Source: XYD2-FULL-39-9 sp964561035 (GTDB lineage: Bacteria > Patescibacteriota > Patescibacteriia > Magasanikbacterales > GWA2-37-8). Taken from it: a stretch of 8,012 nt of DNA. The notes under the pieces were generated by a model. The model was not told the origin of the DNA. It saw only the letters and a program-made list of their open reading frames with translations, and made no database searches. Position numbers and translations under genes: made by a program. The DNA is taken from the NCBI GenBank assembly GCA_964561035.1, contig CAZLNR010000027.1:1-8012 (forward strand), read 5' to 3'. Below are positions 5,802 through 8,012 of this stretch, piece by piece; the stretch's first letter is position 1, and each line of letters begins with the position of its first letter.

Positions 5802-7167
5802 ATTTTACCTCGTCAATGGAGCCTTTCATATAAAAGGCCTGTTCAGATTTTTCGTCGTGTTTACCATCCAAAATTTCTCTAAAGCCGCGAATAGTATCTG
5901 CTAATTTTACATATTTACCTTCGGTGCCTGTAAATGTTTCAGCTACGAAGAATGGCTGAGACAAGAATTTCTGAAGTTTGCGAGCGCGCATAACTGTTAG
6001 TTTATCTTCGTCAGATAATTCTTCCATACCCAAGATTGCGATGGTGTCTTGCAAGTCCTTATATTTCTGTAAAACGCGCTGAACTTCGCGAGCAGTGCGG
6101 TAATGTTCCTCACCCACGATAAGAGGGTCTAAAATAGTTGAGTTTGAGTCTAGTGGATCAACAGCCGGGTAGATGCCTAATTCTGACAAAGAGCGATTAA
6201 GCACAACGGTAGAGTCAAGGTGAGCAAAGGTGGTGGCAGGAGCCGGATCTGTTAAGTCGTCAGCTGGTACGTACACCGCTTGCACAGAAGTGATAGAGCC
6301 TTTCTCGGTACTGGTGATACGTTCTTGGAGCGCACCCATTTCGGTTGCTAGAGTTGGTTGATAACCTACAGCTGATGGCATACGACCTAAGAGCGCAGAT
6401 ACCTCAGAACCAGCCTGCGTAAAGCGGAAAATGTTATCTACGAATAAGAGAAGATCTTTACCTTCTTCGTCGCGGAAGTATTCAGCCATAGACAAAGCGG
6501 TGAGCGCTACGCGAGCGCGAGCACCTGGTGGTTCGTTCATTTGGCCAAAAACTAGAGCAGTTTTATCTAATACGCCAGATTCTTTCATTTCTCTGTATAA
6601 GTCATTACCTTCACGGCTACGTTCGCCTACACCGGCAAATACTGAGTAACCACTATGCTCTTGCGCGATATTGCGGATAAGTTCTTGGATAACAACGGTT
6701 TTTCCTACACCCGCGCCGCCAAACAAGCCGATTTTACCACCCTTAAGGAACGGGCAGATAAGGTCAATAACTTTAATGCCGGTTTCCAAGACTTCGGATT
6801 TTGTAGATTGTTGTTTGAATGATGGGGCTGGACGATGAATCGGGTATTCTTTATTTGTTTTTACTTCGCCCTTACCGTCAATAGCAGTACCAGTAACACT
6901 AAACATTCTGCCTAGAGTACTTGGTCCAACTGGCACAGAGATTGGTTTGCCAATATCGGAAACCTCTGCGTCTCTCTGTAAACCGTCGGTAGTGCTCATA
7001 GCGATGGCGCGCACAGTGTTTGAACCAAGATGTTGTTGTACTTCTAAGGTCAACATTGAACCATCTGGCATTTTTGTTTCCAAGGCGTTAAAAATTGCAG
7101 GTAGATGTTCTGGAAAATGCACATCCACCACCACGCCGATAATTTGGGATATTTTTCCTTTATTCAT
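5800..7167 (-). CDS. atpD: F1Fo ATP synthase beta subunit (catalytic)
   Basis: The beta subunit carries the catalytic nucleotide sites of F1 on the cytoplasmic side. The length, 455 residues, is slightly short of the usual 460-480. Visible motifs: N-terminal barrel GKISQIIGVVVDVHF (4-18), P-loop GGAGVGKT (150-157), GERSREGNDLY (181-191) with catalytic Glu182 and Arg183, Walker B LLLFVDN (239-245) with Asp244, the ALLGRMPSAVGYQPTLATEMG block (258-278), and the alpha/beta signature PAVDPLDSNS (334-343). The C-terminal torque loop reads EELSDED (382-388) instead of the common DELSEED, a conservative change. The ATG at 7167 gives a standard start. No Shine-Dalgarno is seen in the 29-nt gap after atpG, so translation may depend on an unstructured A/T leader or on coupling. 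Confidence 0.98.
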   Translation of the reverse strand: MNKGKISQIIGVVVDVHFPEHLPAIFNALETKMPDGSMLTLEVQQHLGSNTVRAIAMSTTDGLQRDAEVSDIGKPISVPVGPSTLGRMFSVTGTAIDGKGEVKTNKEYPIHRPAPSFKQQSTKSEVLETGIKVIDLICPFLKGGKIGLFGGAGVGKTVVIQELIRNIAQEHSGYSVFAGVGERSREGNDLYREMKESGVLDKTALVFGQMNEPPGARARVALTALSMAEYFRDEEGKDLLLFVDNIFRFTQAGSEVSALLGRMPSAVGYQPTLATEMGALQERITSTEKGSITSVQAVYVPADDLTDPAPATTFAHLDSTVVLNRSLSELGIYPAVDPLDSNSTILDPLIVGEEHYRTAREVQRVLQKYKDLQDTIAILGMEELSDEDKLTVMRARKLQKFLSQPFFVAETFTGTEGKYVKLADTIRGFREILDGKHDEKSEQAFYMKGSIDEVK

Positions 7168-7196
7168 AGCGGTTAATTAATGTTTTATTAGTAAAA

Positions 7197-8012
7197 TTAT
7201 TCCAACGCAGCCGCTCCGCCGGCAATTTCCGCAATTTCTTGCGTAATGCCTGCCTGTCTGGCCTTGTTAAATGTTAAATTAAGTTCATTTATCATATCTT
7301 TCGCGGCTTCACTGGCGTTTTTCATGGCTACCATACGACTGCTGTGCTCACTGGCTGAAGACTCGAGCAATGTTTGATATACTTGTGTTTCAACCAAGCG
7401 AGGCAAAATTACTTGCAAGACTTCAGTTTTATTTGGCTCAAAAAGATAGTCGTTTAATTTTGTTTGTAAATTTGTGTTGCCTTGCCCGGAAAGATCTTTT
7501 AGTTCGGAAATAGTTGCTTCTAAATCTCGCTCTGAAACTGGCAATACCTGGCGCAAGCGCGCAGTTTGCGATAAAGCTGATTTGAAATCTGTATAGGCCA
7601 CTACAACTTTATCGTATTTTTTTTCTTCGTATGCGCGAATTACCATTTTTGCAATCGGCAAGGCATTTTCAAAAGTCGGCGTGTCACTCATGTCGCTAAA
7701 GGCGGCGATAAGGTTGTATCCCATTTTTTTGGCGAAATCAGCGCCTTTTTTGCCAATTCCTATCACATCTACTGAGATATTATCGTGCGGGTTAATTTCT
7801 TTTCCGTCTGCAAATTGAACAGCGATCTTTTTTGGATTGTTCATTTGAGCAGCGGTTTTTTTGATTATGTTGGCATTAAAACTGCCGCAAAGACCTCTGT
7901 TTGAAGTAATCATTATTACTAGCATTTTTTCTACCGGACGAGTTTCCAAAAGAGGAGCTTGGGTTTTTTGTATCTTTGAAAGCTGCACCAAAAGTTCCCA
8001 TGCTACACTGGC
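7197..8012 (-). CDS. atpG: F1Fo ATP synthase gamma subunit, 5' end missing (cut by window edge)
   Basis: The gamma subunit is the central rotor shaft of F1. The frame is open to the right edge and contributes 271 residues; the family is usually about 290-320 long, so a few tens of N-terminal residues, including most of the first long helix, lie outside. The visible part starts ASVAWELLVQLSKIQ, then shows the conserved ITSNRGLCGSFNANI strand-loop, a Rossmann-like middle with variable segments, and the C-terminal helix NASEAAKDMINELNLTFNKA. It ends in ITQEIAEIAGGAAALE, which matches the gamma signature (IT-x-E...GA). An internal TTG at 7991 could be mistaken for a start, but the homologous sequence clearly continues upstream. 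atpD follows after 29 nt, the normal atpA-G-D-C order. Confidence 0.97.
   Translation of the reverse strand, partial: ASVAWELLVQLSKIQKTQAPLLETRPVEKMLVIMITSNRGLCGSFNANIIKKTAAQMNNPKKIAVQFADGKEINPHDNISVDVIGIGKKGADFAKKMGYNLIAAFSDMSDTPTFENALPIAKMVIRAYEEKKYDKVVVAYTDFKSALSQTARLRQVLPVSERDLEATISELKDLSGQGNTNLQTKLNDYLFEPNKTEVLQVILPRLVETQVYQTLLESSASEHSSRMVAMKNASEAAKDMINELNLTFNKARQAGITQEIAEIAGGAAALE

Noticed and set aside
6431..7180. Plus-strand frames opposite atpD (6431-6649, 6947-7180)
   Set aside because: They are shadows of the strongly conserved beta subunit gene, with no motif or upstream signals.
7989..7991. TTG at 7991 as the start of atpG
   Set aside because: The conserved gamma-subunit frame continues upstream to the window edge without a stop, and the protein would lack a helix needed for the rotor; the gene is truncated by the window.

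Overview
The window reads as a piece of a streamlined, AT-rich bacterial chromosome. My best guess is a member of the Candidate Phyla Radiation (Patescibacteria), probably Parcubacteria-like. This rests on the compact layout, the short DUF721 protein, the small four-helix membrane protein ahead of mreB (it resembles conserved hypothetical proteins I associate with this group), and the scarcity of Shine-Dalgarno sites. It is inference; no rRNA or ribosomal protein gene is present to settle it. The standard bacterial code fits: no gene needs TGA as a sense codon, and every visible stop is TAA except one TAG.

All nine genes lie on the minus strand, so transcription runs from high to low coordinates. 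First comes the distal end of an F1Fo ATP synthase operon: atpG (cut by the right edge), atpD and atpC. A 44-codon, extremely cysteine-rich gene (5143-5277) follows atpC. An intrinsic terminator (5081-5105) then closes this unit.

The second unit is a 980-residue helicase-nuclease fusion (UvrD-type superfamily 1 motor plus a PD-(D/E)XK nuclease with a probable 4Fe-4S cluster), followed 17 nt later by a short DUF721/DciA-like protein. A sigma-70-type promoter (5110-5138) lies just ahead of the helicase, and its -10 box sits in the base of the terminator hairpin. The unit looks like DNA repair or replication.

The third unit starts at a good sigma-70-type promoter (1778-1806). It encodes an unidentified four-helix membrane protein, then the rod-shape proteins MreB and MreC (cut by the left edge). 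The genes are almost abutting, which implies co-transcription and probable translational coupling.

Most of the window is core housekeeping sequence. The items most worth a second look are the Cys-rich mini-protein downstream of atpC, the interlocked terminator and promoter, the single-chain helicase-nuclease, the unknown membrane protein coupled to mreB, and an Asp-to-Glu change in the second phosphate motif of MreB. No mobile elements, CRISPR arrays, tRNAs or rRNAs were seen, and no gene-free stretch exceeds about 90 bases.
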